64,000 nt of DNA. Source: Myotis daubentonii (taxonomy: Eukaryota; Chordata; Mammalia; Chiroptera; Vespertilionidae). Under the pieces are notes generated by a model. It worked only from the letters and a program-made list of their open reading frames with translations, was not told the origin of the DNA and searched no databases. The stretch lies in the NCBI RefSeq assembly GCF_963259705.1, contig NC_081861.1, forward strand, positions 65,329,623 to 65,393,622, in the 5' to 3' direction. This document shows, in pieces, positions 44,401 through 53,333 of the stretch (position 1 is its first letter; every line of letters starts with the position of its first letter). The position numbers and the translations under genes were made by a program.

Positions 44401-44862
44401 TTTTGTAGGTCTAGTAGCATGGATTTCTTGTATCCAAAATGCTGCATCGCTAGATCCAAAGCCTCCGGCCCCTCTAGCTTCCTGGGTAACAGCTGTCCCT
44501 ATTTTATGTATTGGTAACAGGATTAATTGGGCAATTCTCTGGTTGGGCTGAATCTGTATAGTTGTGGTGGGTGGAGAAAGTAAAATCTGTATTTCTCCTG
44601 TGTAGTCTGCATCAACAACTCCTGGGATGACTAAGATCCCCTGTAAGGAGGTGGAGCTCCGCCCTAATATTAAACCTACAGTTCCCTCAGGCAGCGGCCC
44701 AGACACTCCTGTAGGAATGGCTACTACTGGTGAGTCTGGGGTTAGTATTGCATGGGTGGTTGAGTAGAGGTCCAATCCTGCACTGCCTGGGGTTGCCCTG
44801 AAGAGGTCACTGACTGATCGAAATTTGCAGAGGGGTTGAAGGTTGATGCCCCTATTATTGCA
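41452..44862 (-). CDS. pol: Pro-Pol: dUTPase-protease-RT-RNase H-integrase in one open frame
   Basis: The frame opens after stops at about 44862 and has no natural ATG at its start, so it is read by a -1 shift from gag. Counting from codon 44775 as 1: dUTPase to about 115 (motif 1 just upstream, 'GRSSTSLQG' 38-46, 'GVVDADYTGE' 52-61); aspartic protease with DTGA at 139-142; a G-patch-like 'GKGLG' at 237-241; reverse transcriptase with YMDD at 435-438; RNase H with D708, E738, D759; integrase with zinc-binding C869/C872 and catalytic D897, D954, E990, spaced D(35)E. It ends at 41452. All catalytic residues looked for are present. Protease and RT share one frame, as in IAPs, unlike the three-frame plan of MMTV or HERV-K. 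No inactivating change was seen. Confidence 0.93.
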   Translation of the reverse strand, partial: CNNRGINLQPLCKFRSVSDLFRATPGSAGLDLYSTTHAILTPDSPVVAIPTGVSGPLPEGTVGLILGRSSTSLQGILVIPGVVDADYTGEIQILLSPPTTTIQIQPNQRIAQLILLPIHKIGTAVTQEARGAGGFGSSDAAFWIQEIHATRPTKILQIQGKPIEGLLDTGADVSCIAGKDWPSSWPMHTTSTSLVGLGKASNVKKSSQILTWADEDQHSGTFCPYVIMTIPFTLWGRDILSQMGVVLYSPSDRVTSQMLDTRFNPGKGLGKESNTSHSSTGSVIGAIALRTADPIVWKSSQPVWVEQWPLTSEKISAARQLIDQQLAEGHIEPSNSPWNTPIFVIRKKSGKWRLLQDLRAINATMEDMGSLQPGLPSPVAIPQEYCVVVIDLQDCFFTIPLHPADCQRFAFSIPSENFKQPYQRYQWKVLPQGMKNSPTVCQKFVDQALQVIRKKFSDLYLIHYMDDILLAHKDRATLQEILTQTILALEEHGLKIAPEKIQTEPSFSYLGRILHTSTITHQPLQLRKDHLNTLNDYQKLLGDINWVRPYLKITTLDLKPLFDILKGDSNPKSPRQLTVEGEKAIAKIEQAINKQQLQYLDYSKSWALIILATKYTPTGCLWQEGPLEWIHLPVTPRKIVPPYPSLVATLIIKGRRRSIELFGREVTEIIIPYKREQLDTLLQFEEEWQIAIGNFPGQILHHLPRSPILQFLSLHPFIFPIKCSKEPLSPPASLVFTDGSSNGRAVTIIDSITHVQQTLETSAQRTELLAVIYAFEQLQQVPFNLYTDSQYIVKLFPHIETASLPQGRTAIFSLLTQLQTCIHKREKAFYIGHIRAHSCLPGPLSEGNYQADLLTRPVVCTALEEARRSHAIHHQNASALRLYYRISREAARSIVRDCGHCPTHFPSPATGVNPRGLRPCDLWQMDITHVPSFGKLCYVHVCIDTFSHVILASAHTGEAFKDVSQHLFQCFSYLGIPRALKTDNGPAYTSRAFKNLCSTFGIAHTTGIPYNPQGQAIVERAHQTLKTQIKKLQENEFKYSSPHHVLQHAQFVINILNVDSEGNSPMYRHWNPDLTKPKALVKWKDLLTGAWKGPDVLLTQGRGYACIFPQDADSPVWIPDRLVRPYVSPPAISASS

Positions 44863-46514
44863 GGGGCCTGGGGCTGGCCCCTTCTCAAGTTTCCCAATTG
44901 AGGTGATGGGATATAACCTCCTTGGGAACTATTTGTAGAGTTTAAAGGCCGACCATTTTTATGGTATTTTGATCTACATTCCTTTGCCCAATGGAATCCT
45001 TTCTGACATCGGGGGCAAATGGTTTTTGGAGGATTAATATTATTCCCTAATCTATTTCCAGGCTGTCGAGGAGCTTGCCATCTGGCCTGAGTATTATTAT
45101 TATTATTTTTATTTGAGCATTCTCTGCTAAAGTGCCCAGATAAGCCACAAGAGTAGCAGTTCATATTTCTTTTATTACCTATATTATTGCTGGCTTGTCC
45201 TATAGCCTGTACATATTGAGGGTATGTCTCCCCTTTGAGAGCTGCAGCTATAGCTACACCCTGTATAAATGCTGGACTTACATCAGCACACTGTTTTATA
45301 AAATCATTTATAGTTCCTGTTCTGCGAATCGGCCTTAATAAAGCCTGACAGGTATTATTAGCATTTTCAAAAGCCAGTTGTTTGATTAGGATATCGGCTG
45401 CCTCTTTGTTATTGATTACTCTCTTGACTGCCTGCATGAGGCGAGAAAGGAAATCCTGATATGGTTCCTCGACCTTCTGTTTAACCTCTGTAAGGGTGGT
45501 TGTTTTTCCTGCTGTACACGGTAGGGATTTCCAGGCACTTACTGCACAACTGGTTACTTTGGTAAGTGCCTCTGTGGGCATATTCATTTGCTCCTCAGCC
45601 GTGTTAAAATCACCTTCTCCTAATATCATGTCTAGGGTTATTCCTTTTCTGGTTTTTCCGCTAGTGGCTACAGCTTTCTTAGCAAGATCATCATATTCAG
45701 TTTTCCATAATAAGTAATCGCCTCCTGAGAGACAGGATTTACAAACCTGTGACCAATCATAAGGAGTCATCCATTTACTGGCTAGGGTTTCTACCAAGGT
45801 TTGTGTGTAAGGAGCTAGAGGTCCATATTCAGAGCAGGCCAATTTTAATTCTTTAAGTACTTTGTAAGGTATAGGCTCCAAGGTGGGGTTTCTATTCCCA
45901 CCAGACTCATTCTCATATGTAACTGGGAAGCAGAGTGAGAATTCAAGATCTCCATTAGCTTCAGCTTCTCTTATCGCCCTTTGAAATTTAGACATGGAGC
46001 TCCTAGGAGCCACAGGACCTGGTTTAGGCTTCCTTTCTAATTTGGGGAGCCTGTTTTGAATGGGAGGGCCACTCTCCTCTCTACTGACTGGAAAGGACCA
46101 ATGGTCATGTTTATGATATTTATTCTCCTCCCGATCAGTAGGCATAGCTAAATTGCTTTTAGATTGAGCTGAAGACAATGATGATGTATCCTCTCTGGGT
46201 GGAGCCGAGGGACTATTTAAATTTTGAGAAAGTTCAACCGTTTTTGCCTCTGGTGCCAAGGTGTCACAGATTGAATCCCAGAGGGAAAAGAAACATGGCA
46301 GGACCGCCTCAGATTCATGGTGTTTCTTTAATTGCTTTCCTACTTCAACCCAAGTTTTTAAATTAACAGTTCCATCCTCTGGAAGCCATTGACATACTTC
46401 TTCTATAAAACTTTCTGTCTCACTGGGAGTAACCTCAACTCCAATTCTGCTAGTAAGCATATGCGTTAAAAGATTAATACAGAGTCTTTTTTCTTTAGAC
46501 TCAGTATGACCCAT
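44742..46514 (-). CDS. gag: Gag polyprotein (matrix-capsid-nucleocapsid), 590 codons, open
   Basis: Gag forms the immature particle. The ATG at 46514 opens MGHTES, with Gly2 suited to N-myristoylation and membrane targeting of the matrix domain. PSAP at residues 102-105 is a late-domain motif of the kind that binds TSG101. The capsid major homology region is at about 345-365 (Q346, E349/E350, F355, R358). Two zinc knuckles, CX2CX4HX4C, lie at 453-466 and 500-513. It ends TAA at 44742, overlapping the pro-pol frame, which is -1 to it. The leader from PBS to ATG is only about 120 nt. No stop or shift interrupts it. Similar to betaretroviral/IAP gag; expression is unknown. Confidence 0.93.
   Translation of the reverse strand: MGHTESKEKRLCINLLTHMLTSRIGVEVTPSETESFIEEVCQWLPEDGTVNLKTWVEVGKQLKKHHESEAVLPCFFSLWDSICDTLAPEAKTVELSQNLNSPSAPPREDTSSLSSAQSKSNLAMPTDREENKYHKHDHWSFPVSREESGPPIQNRLPKLERKPKPGPVAPRSSMSKFQRAIREAEANGDLEFSLCFPVTYENESGGNRNPTLEPIPYKVLKELKLACSEYGPLAPYTQTLVETLASKWMTPYDWSQVCKSCLSGGDYLLWKTEYDDLAKKAVATSGKTRKGITLDMILGEGDFNTAEEQMNMPTEALTKVTSCAVSAWKSLPCTAGKTTTLTEVKQKVEEPYQDFLSRLMQAVKRVINNKEAADILIKQLAFENANNTCQALLRPIRRTGTINDFIKQCADVSPAFIQGVAIAAALKGETYPQYVQAIGQASNNIGNKRNMNCYSCGLSGHFSRECSNKNNNNNTQARWQAPRQPGNRLGNNINPPKTICPRCQKGFHWAKECRSKYHKNGRPLNSTNSSQGGYIPSPQLGNLRRGQPQAPAIIGASTFNPSANFDQSVTSSGQPQAVQDWTSTQPPMQY
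44820..44826 (-). promoter_or_regulatory. Candidate -1 frameshift slippery site
   Basis: The minus strand reads A AAT TTC in the gag frame, an X XXY YYZ heptamer inside the roughly 120-nt gag/pro-pol overlap. It is the only such heptamer I saw there. A downstream pseudoknot was not tested. Confidence 0.5.
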
Positions 46515-46622
46515 CCTGTCAATCTAAGTTCTGTACTAACTACCCGCTTACCCTACTTATCCTCTATAGGGGGGGTCTGAAGCACCCTACGGTGCAGTCC
46601 TATCCGTCCCAAGTACAGGGGG

Positions 46623-46632
46623 ACTTACCTAA
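46623..46632 (-). promoter_or_regulatory. Candidate splice donor in provirus leader
   Basis: The minus strand reads TTAGGTAAGT immediately downstream of the primer site, a near-perfect donor. Such a donor normally serves env RNA, which this provirus lacks. Confidence 0.5.
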
Positions 46633-46635
46633 GGG

Positions 46636-46653
46636 AACCCTGTTCGGGCGCCA
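46636..46653 (-). promoter_or_regulatory. Primer binding site, tRNA-Lys3 type
   Basis: Two bases after the LTR the minus strand reads TGGCGCCCGAACAGGGTT. This matches the 3' end complement of tRNA-Lys3 (the MMTV/lentivirus type) in the first 16 bases, rather than the Lys1,2 type of HERV-K. Confidence 0.88.
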
Positions 46654-46655
46654 GA

Positions 46656-47190
46656 TGCCGGGGTCCAACCCCAGCAGGTCCAGGGGTCCCCAAAGGTGTG
46701 GACGGAGTCGGCGAAGAAGGAATGACACGGAGACAGCGTTCAGTTGATCAGCAGCCTAGCCAGGATCTCCAGCCAAGTTCTGGTCTTGATCTCCAGAGAG
46801 GCTCTGCTGTTTATTGTCTTGTTACATCCGTATTTATACCAGTTGATTTTAATCCTGTCAATTTCTATTACAAAGGTTAGGGCGTTTCTTATCTCCATTC
46901 CAGGGAGTAAAGATTATGTAGCTTAAGCATGATTGTTTGTAGTGATTAACTACCCGCCTGGCACTTAGTTAAGGAGTTTCATCCCCTCCCTGACTTCAGG
47001 GAAAAATTCCTACCTGGGGAAACAACCTTTCTCGGAGAGGTGACCTTGGTTAAAACACACAGCGCTAAGGGGAGCAAACATATTAAGAACAGTATGCTAT
47101 ATACGCCAGGTCCCTTGAAACATATGCTGTGCAGATGTTTCTTTCCTGCAGCGACTGTGTCGGGCAGCAAGGATGGACCGGCTTCCGGCA
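46656..47190 (-). repeat. 5' LTR of provirus, 535 bp
   Basis: Minus-strand 5' end at 47190 (TGCCGGAAGCCGG) and 3' end at 46656 (...CCCCGGCA). A TATA box (TATAAATA, minus) is at 46831-46838, and AATAAA (minus) is at 46810-46815, so R and U5 are short. It has one copy of the 61-bp segment duplicated in the 3' LTR. Confidence 0.93.
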
Positions 47191-47402
47191 CTGATGCTTC
47201 TGGCTGAGGCGTCCGGCCCGGGCATCAGGGACCCGCAGTGGCAGCGGCCCCGCGATCGTGGGCTTCGCTTTAGGCCCAGGCAAGGGACCCCTAGCTCCTG
47301 GGACTGCCAGCTTCGACCGTGCCCAGCTCCCATCGCTGGCTCCACCCCTACTTCCTGCTATCACTGGCCAGGGCAGCAAAGGCACCTGATTCTCTGATCA
47401 TG

Positions 47403-47456
47403 GCTGGGGGGCAGGGCAAAGGCGGCCCCAGGGCCGCCTTTGCCCTGCCCCCCAGC
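47403..47456. repeat. Perfect 26-bp-arm hairpin with 2-nt loop
   Basis: Arms at 47403-47428 and 47431-47456 ('gctggggggcagggcaaagg...' against '...cctttgccctgccccccagc') are exact inverse complements around CA. It lies inside the minus-strand Helitron, in very GC-rich sequence. Confidence 0.9.
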
Positions 47457-47999
47457 TCTTAGCTCCCCCCTGGGTTTCCTATCACTGTCAGTGGCAGGGG
47501 GCTTCTTCCTGCTTTCCCTTTCGCCGCCCTGCATTGTGCCTACATATGCAAATTAACCACCATCTTGTTGGCAGTTAACTGCCAATCTTAGTTGGCAGTT
47601 AATTTGCATATAGCCCTGATTAGCCAATGAAAAGGGTATCGTCATACGCCAATTACCATTTTTCTCTTTTATTAGTGTTGATGAGGATTGTTAAGTGAAA
47701 AGGATGTGCTAGGATAACAGAATAGCTTCCCAGACACAAGGGGCTTTCACAATCACCCACAGCGTCTTCTTCATGATCCTTCATTAGCTACTCAACAGAA
47801 ACTCTGGGGATAGAATGAGAGAATGGTAAGAACCTTTATCAGTGATGCAGGCTTGTAGGACAGAGGCAGAATGAGACAATACTCTGAATTGTATGTGTTT
47901 GAGGTTGCCATTTTGAAAATGGTTACATCTTAATTCAATGGTATATATGAATTTGGATTTACAGATGTAAATTCTAAAGAAAAATTTAGTTTTTAAAAA

Positions 48000-48292
48000 T
48001 CTATAATGATAAAAGGGTAATATGCTAATTACTGGTAGACCAGATGTCCTTCTGGACATCATTCCAGACGTCCTTCCTGACAAAGCTGGGGCCTGAGGGA
48101 AGCCAGCCCAGGTCCCGGGTGCCTGTGGGCAGCCCAAGGGAAGCAGCCTAGGTCCTGGGTGCCTGCCAGCAGCCGGAGGAGGGAAGCAGCCTGGGTTCCA
48201 GGTGCCTGCAGGTGGCCAGAGGGAAGCTAGTGCCAGCAACCGGGGGAAGGAAGGCCTACCCTTGCATGAATTTTTGTGCATCAGGCCTCTAG
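48000..48292 (+). mobile_element. Complete short Helitron, 293 bp
   Basis: 5' TCTATAATGATAAAAGGG and 'taatatgctaatta'; 3' hairpin 'tgcatgaatttttgtgca' and CTAG at 48289-48292. It is flanked by T on the right and A/T-rich target. The interior has three tandem GC-rich repeats of about 50-60 bp ('agcagcctgggtt/ctgggtgcctgc'). Non-coding. Confidence 0.85.
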
Positions 48293-49588
48293 TTATATAT
48301 ACAATACCTTTAGTTTTCTAAAAGCTGTGAAGTGGATGTGGTGAATAGACTTTAAGGTGGGCCCATTGAGGCCAAACACCTTGTCCACCCCCTAAAGAAC
48401 CTGCTCCCCTTTTGTGTGAGTAAAATGTATGACTTCCTCTGACAAATAGAATATGGTAAAAATGATGGTATGTCATGCTTGTAACGTTCTATTATATAAG
48501 GTTCATTATTGCTAGCAGATTTGCTCTCTCTATATTGCTGACTTTGAAAAAGCAAGGTGCCATGACTTTTATAATTGATAGAAAATGGGTTCTTCCAACA
48601 ATCTGAGGAAATGTGAGAGCTGGTCTTTATCCAGTTGAATCTCTTATAAGGACCCTGCTCTGGCTGACACCTTGCATGCAGCCTTGTGAGACTCAAAGAA
48701 GATGTCCCAGCTAAGCTATATCTGAACTACTGGCCAGTATAAAAAGTGATATAATAAATGTGTATTATGTAAGCCTTTAAGTTTAAGGTAATTTGTTATG
48801 CAGCTTTGAAAATTAATACTGTGAGTCTGGCGCTTATTAGCGAACATATATTAAATATGCAGAAGGCCTTGCCGAAATATAGAACATTTGAAAGACTAAA
48901 GATATTGTAGCTGAGAGTACTTTCTAAAAGGAAGAGTGCTTCTATGACAAATTATTATATTTTTGCTTGATAACATACATTATTCAATTGAGAGAGGTCC
49001 TTTATGGTCTTGTCAGCAGAGTAGGAAAATAAAATTTCAGCACCTTTGTGAAGCAAAGTTAAAACTCCTGAAACTTAGTTTTTAATAAATGTTGTCTTTC
49101 AGGGATCATTATACCCTCACAAAATATTTCAAATGGTTCTTCTTAACACTTTAATAAAAACTTTATTGAATTCTTCTAAGAATCACACAGCATTCTAAAT
49201 TATAAAGCTTATATTTTTTCAATTATAAATTATAATTAAAATGATAAATTATGTATAATTGTATATTATGATTATATGATATAAATTATAAAGCTCATAT
49301 GTATTTTTAAGACCACATGGAGGTGGGTTTTAAGGATTTCCAAGTTTGATGATTCACATAGTAAAAAACAAGTACCCTGCAGAATTATAAAACAATGAGT
49401 GGACTGATAATACCTTTTGAAAACACACCATACTTTCAATTACATGTCAAAATTAAGAGATACTTTCAGAGGTAATACACTCTTTATATTTGCAGTTTAT
49501 TTTTATTCACAAAAGGCATTACCTAACTTAACCATCTATCTTCTCTATCTAATATTCATGGCACTGTAAATATTTTAAAAATCATCTA
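48293..49588. other. Unassigned AT-rich sequence
   Basis: No recognised gene or repeat. The frame at 48352-48696 has no nameable product. Confidence 0.35.
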
Positions 49589-49972
49589 GCCCTAGCCGGT
49601 TTGGTTTAGTGCAGTGGTCGGCAAACTGCGGCCCCTTGACTGTGTCTCTTCCACAAAATACCACGTGCGGGCGTGCACGTACAGTGCAACTGAAACTTCG
49701 TGGCCACTCTCAACGGGCCAAAGATCCGCATGTGGCTCACAAGCCACAGTTTGCCGACCAGTGGTTTAGTGGATAGAATGTCGGCCTGCGGACTAAAGGG
49801 TCTGGGTTTTATCCCAGTCAGGGGCAAGGACCTAAATTTCAGGCTCCTCCCTGACTCAGGCCCTGATCGGGGGAACCTGTTTCTCTCACATCTATATTTC
49901 TATCTTTCCCCCTTTATTCTACTCTCTCTAAAAATCAATGGAAAAACATCCTCGGGTGAGGATTAAAAAATC
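49589..49972 (+). mobile_element. Ves SINE, sense, interrupted by a hAT element
   Basis: The head 'ccctagccggtttggtttagtg' (49589-49611) resumes after the insert with 'gtttagtggatagaatgtcggcctgcggac'. It continues to 'tctctctaaaaatcaatgg' and 'catcctcgggtgaggatt'. The hAT splits box A. Confidence 0.88.
49612..49763. mobile_element. Short palindromic hAT element in a Ves SINE, 152 bp
   Basis: 'CAGTGGTCGGCAAACTGCGG' at the left mirrors 'ccacagtttgccgaccagtg' at the right. A perfect 8-bp duplication, GTTTAGTG, lies at 49604-49611 and 49764-49771. Shorter relative of the element at 37485. Confidence 0.88.
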
Positions 49973-50433
49973 CTCAAACTCAGTACAAAATAATTTATAG
50001 TTTCCGAAGGTAAAACATCTCTCATGGTTAAAAACGTGGTGTGATGTTTAAAGACAATTGCAAAGAAGAGGTTCCTTAAATATTGTCAATATCATCAAAG
50101 TAGCTATATTAATAAAATAGTTAATTTAGTTGTTTCAACTTTAAACTTATAGCTCACTAAGTTGTTCATATTTTTATGGCATTAAATCTTTCAGAATCTC
50201 ATGAAGTATTTTCTAGTATTATCCCCAATCCATATATGAAGAAACTAATTTAGAGTGATCACATGACTTTCCTGAAGTTTCAGTGCAGTAAAACAGTTCT
50301 TTTAAGAGCACTTACAGTGTTCTTTCCACAATGCCTCTAAATTCATTTTACAACAACTGGTGAAATTATGTTAAGTCAAAAGTTATTTGATTTCAGTCAT
50401 ACTTGGATTGTTGTGTGGCTTTGGGCAATAACA

Positions 50434-50650
50434 ATAATAATAACAAGACTAACAACATTTATAAAGCACTTCCAGGCATTGTTTTAATTGCTTTACATAT
50501 GGTAACTCATTTAGTCTTCACTATAAATACATGAAATAACATATATTTTTTATCATCTCCATTTTATAGATGATAAACTGAAGCACAAAGAGGTTAAAAA
50601 ACTTGCCCAAGGTAATAAAGCCAATAAGTCATGGCTTTTGTTATAGTCAA
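50434..50650 (+). mobile_element. MIR SINE
   Basis: 'tttataaagcacttccaggcattgttttaattgctttacat', 'ttttatagatgataaactgaagcacaaagaggtt' and 'aacttgcccaaggtaataaagcc' follow a MIR-type consensus. Confidence 0.75.
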
Positions 50651-50694
50651 TTTCCAGGACATATAGTTTATCCCAATATTATACTTTACTACAT

Positions 50695-50835
50695 AAGTCT
50701 TAATTGTCTCAACTGGAAAATAGGGATAAAGACTCCATAAACTATTGAAAAAGGGGACATAAATATCTTCATTTAATCTGCTAAATTCCCAGGACCTGGA
50801 ACATCATAAATGTTTAGTAAATGTTAGCTTCCTTC
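50695..50835 (+). mobile_element. MIR-like fragment
   Basis: 'ttaattgtctcaactggaaaatagggata' and 'ggacctggaacatcataaatgtttagtaaatgttagc' match the 3' half of MIR in sense. Confidence 0.55.
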
Positions 50836-51983
50836 CTCTCAAACATTGAATTTGACACTAACAGGAACAGAATAAATTATTTGGTAATCTTGAAAGATCT
50901 CATATACTCTAAAGTAGATCTTTTACTTGAGTATCATAATGTTGTTCTTACTTTCTGAAAATCTGGAAATGTTCCTCAAACACTGATGTTGTTGGTCCAT
51001 GAACCATAGTTAGAATAGTGAGGCATTAGGCCACAAATATAAGTAGTTTTCTTCCACAATGACATTAACATTACTTCATCTTAAAACGAATAACAAGTGT
51101 GACCCTCTAGGGTTGAAAGAAGTAGAGGACAGGGAAGCTTCAAGAAGGTACAGGGGTAGCATATTCTTAGACTCTGGAACAGAGAGCTTAGGCTTTAGAT
51201 AATAGGAATCTGACTAGAGAGAAATCTTGAGATTTAGAGAAAGGTCAAAATGGAGAATGTCAAACTGAATGTCCTTCACCTTTTTGTCTGTTAAAAATTT
51301 CCACTTTTGGTTGGAGAGTAGGATATCAATGAGATATTCTGTATTGCCAAAGAGGAGCACAGTGCTTCAGAAATACCCATATAAAAAGGAATCCCCTCTT
51401 CTTTATTTTGGGTTCTTTTCAGCACAAGAGCAATCTTCTATCTGCTGGGCTTAATGAGCGCTTCATAAAAGACTTTTTAAAGATTTCTCCAAGAAATGAC
51501 TTTATACCTATTATAAAAATGGGAAGCTATTGAAAATATTCTATATAGGCAATTAATTTGTCACAATGTCTAAAAAACAAAAAAACACCCTATGAAATCA
51601 GTATGACAAAAAAGCATTTGAATCAAGAGATTAGAGAATGCTTATTTATATTAATTCTTCATTTGAAGGGTAAACATGAAATGTATAAGTGGTTTGAAAA
51701 CATTGCTCCAATAAAAACAAATATCCATACTATTATCCTTTTATATAAAATGGTACTAATAATGTTCAACCAATTGTAGTGTGAGAATCCCTTCCCTAAT
51801 GTTAAAAAATTGCAATTTAATATTGCAAAAGACTTAGATGTATATTAAAAGCCAAAAACTATCTCAAACCCAGTACAAAATTTAATTCATATCAATTTTT
51901 GCTCAAGACATATGAAACTGGAAAATGTAGAGTTCAATTTGTCTAGTAAAATATAAAGTGGCAATCATATTTAGGAGATATAT
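50836..51983. other. Unassigned sequence
   Basis: No recognised repeat or gene; small frames only. Confidence 0.3.
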
Positions 51984-52450
51984 TGTTAAAAGATAAACTG
52001 AGGCAATAAAAAAATGTAAGAGTTTATTTGAACAAAAATCAGCTTGAATTGGGCAACCTCAAACAGGAAGTGGCTAGGAGTACTCACCAAACAGCAGCTC
52101 AGAAAGAGACTTTATTTATAGAGAAAAGGCAGAAGGAATCAGGAAATTATTAACTGGCCATAGCTTAAAGCCTAGTTTGCTGTTTGTTAATGGTCATCCT
52201 TAGGTTTTAATGTATTAACCTTGAGACATTTGCAGGATTACATTTTGGTTTGCTTAAGTATGCCACTACAGCATTAGAGCTACCTCAGTTTAAAGGCCTC
52301 TTCGTTTAACTAATTTAATAATTCCCGCATCTTTGTCTTCCTCTCATACATAAGTGATTTACCAGAAATTTAATATTATCACCATTCCCAGTTACCATCA
52401 GAGTTAAGTGTCTCTTATCTCATTGTGAAACTCACAGGTTATGAGTTTCG
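51984..52450 (-). mobile_element. Probable LTR of an older ERV, antisense
   Basis: The left end TGTTAAAAGATAAACTGAGG is a plausible inverted LTR 3' end. The plus-strand 'gagtttatttgaacaaaaatc' gives AATAAA on the minus strand, followed by a short U5-like part. The right boundary is unclear. Sequence to the right (to about 54130) may be its internal region. Confidence 0.45.
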
Positions 52451-53021
52451 GTGGAAGAATTGTTTTGTGTTCAACTCACTGTTCATCCAGTTTCTATTTC
52501 TCCAAGTGTCGGATATCAAGTGAGATCATCTGCAGCACTGCTGATGGCAGTGAACATGCCTAAGACCTTTGAGAGAACACAGCACACCAGGGAGACTACA
52601 ATGATGACTACTGGGAAGATTATACCAAGAGACTGGAATATTCTACTTGGCAAGGGCACCCATGAACCAAACCAGTTGATATCAACTAAATAAAAAATAT
52701 ACCTGAAGGGACATCAAACAGTCTTAGCCAAGTTGTTGTTTGTTAATTCCTTGTATTTGTCAGAGGTGTTGATCTAGGTATAGGAGGGGCTGTTTGCTAT
52801 GGTAAAGACTCCTCTTAGTTTAGCCAATAAGTAATCTAAAGAAATTCTAATATCTAAAACCACTATAGCAATAAAGCCTAGAGACTTTTATTGTGTAGCA
52901 ATAGGCTTAGCAATAGATTAAGGGATAATTGCCAAAGTTAAGAAGTGTCCTCCCATGTATTAACAGAGAGAAAAAAGCAAATAATGAAAAGGCAAAAGGA
53001 ATAAACTCTTTTATATTTAAA

Positions 53022-53333
53022 CTAGAAGCCTGTTGCATGAAGATTCGCGCAATAGGCCTTCCTTCCCCTGGCTGCTGGCACCAGTTTTCCTCCAGCACCC
53101 GAGACCCAGGCCTTTGATCCAGAAGCAATGGAGAAGCCAAGCCTCTTCAGTCTTCAGTCTTCAGTCTTCAGTCTTCAGTCTTCACTCCGGCCAGAACCTT
53201 CAGTCTTCGCTCAGTGCCTGGGTATGCAAATTAACGGCCATCTTTGTTGGGTTAATTTGCATACTTGCTCTGATTGGCTGGTGGGCATAGCAGAGTGACA
53301 CCAATTTGCATGTTTCTCTTTTATTATTGTAGA
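53022..53333 (-). mobile_element. Complete Helitron, minus strand, 312 bp
   Basis: The 3' CTAG is at 53022-53025 with the inverted hairpin 'tgttgcatgaagattcgcgcaata'. The 5' end at 53333 reads TCTACAATAATAAAAGAG on the minus strand. It holds an 'atgcaaattaac...gttaatttgcat' palindrome and a heptamer array. Confidence 0.83.
53144..53185. repeat. (TCTTCAG)6 microsatellite
   Basis: Five exact heptamers are followed by one variant (TCTTCAC), inside the Helitron. Confidence 0.95.

Larger units (their letters stand above)
39365..47190 (-). mobile_element. Young class II (betaretrovirus/IAP-like) provirus without env
   Basis: It runs LTR-PBS-gag-pro-pol-PPT-LTR on the minus strand, 7,826 bp. Perfect 6-bp duplications, CTGATG, lie at 39359-39364 and 47191-47196; 6 bp is the ERVK-like value. 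LTRs end TG...CA and appear identical by eye apart from a 61-bp duplication in the 3' copy, which implies a very recent integration. gag and pro-pol are open. The 1.5 kb between pol and the 3' LTR has no env frame. Class II affinity rests on two CX2CX4HX4C knuckles, the dUTPase next to protease and the YMDD RT. Myotis genomes are known to hold many recent class II ERVs. The host exact family was not determined. Confidence 0.93.
39212..47687 (-). mobile_element. Helitron, minus strand, interrupted by a provirus
   Basis: The 3' end is at 39212 (CTAG 39212-39215, then the inverted hairpin 'ccggtgcacgaaattcgt'). The 5' end is at 47687, read on the minus strand as TCCTCATCAACACTAATAAAAGAG. Without the provirus and one target copy it is about 640 bp. 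The right part holds a perfect hairpin (47403-47456) and 'atgcaaattaa...ttaatttgcat' palindromes. No coding. Confidence 0.78.
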
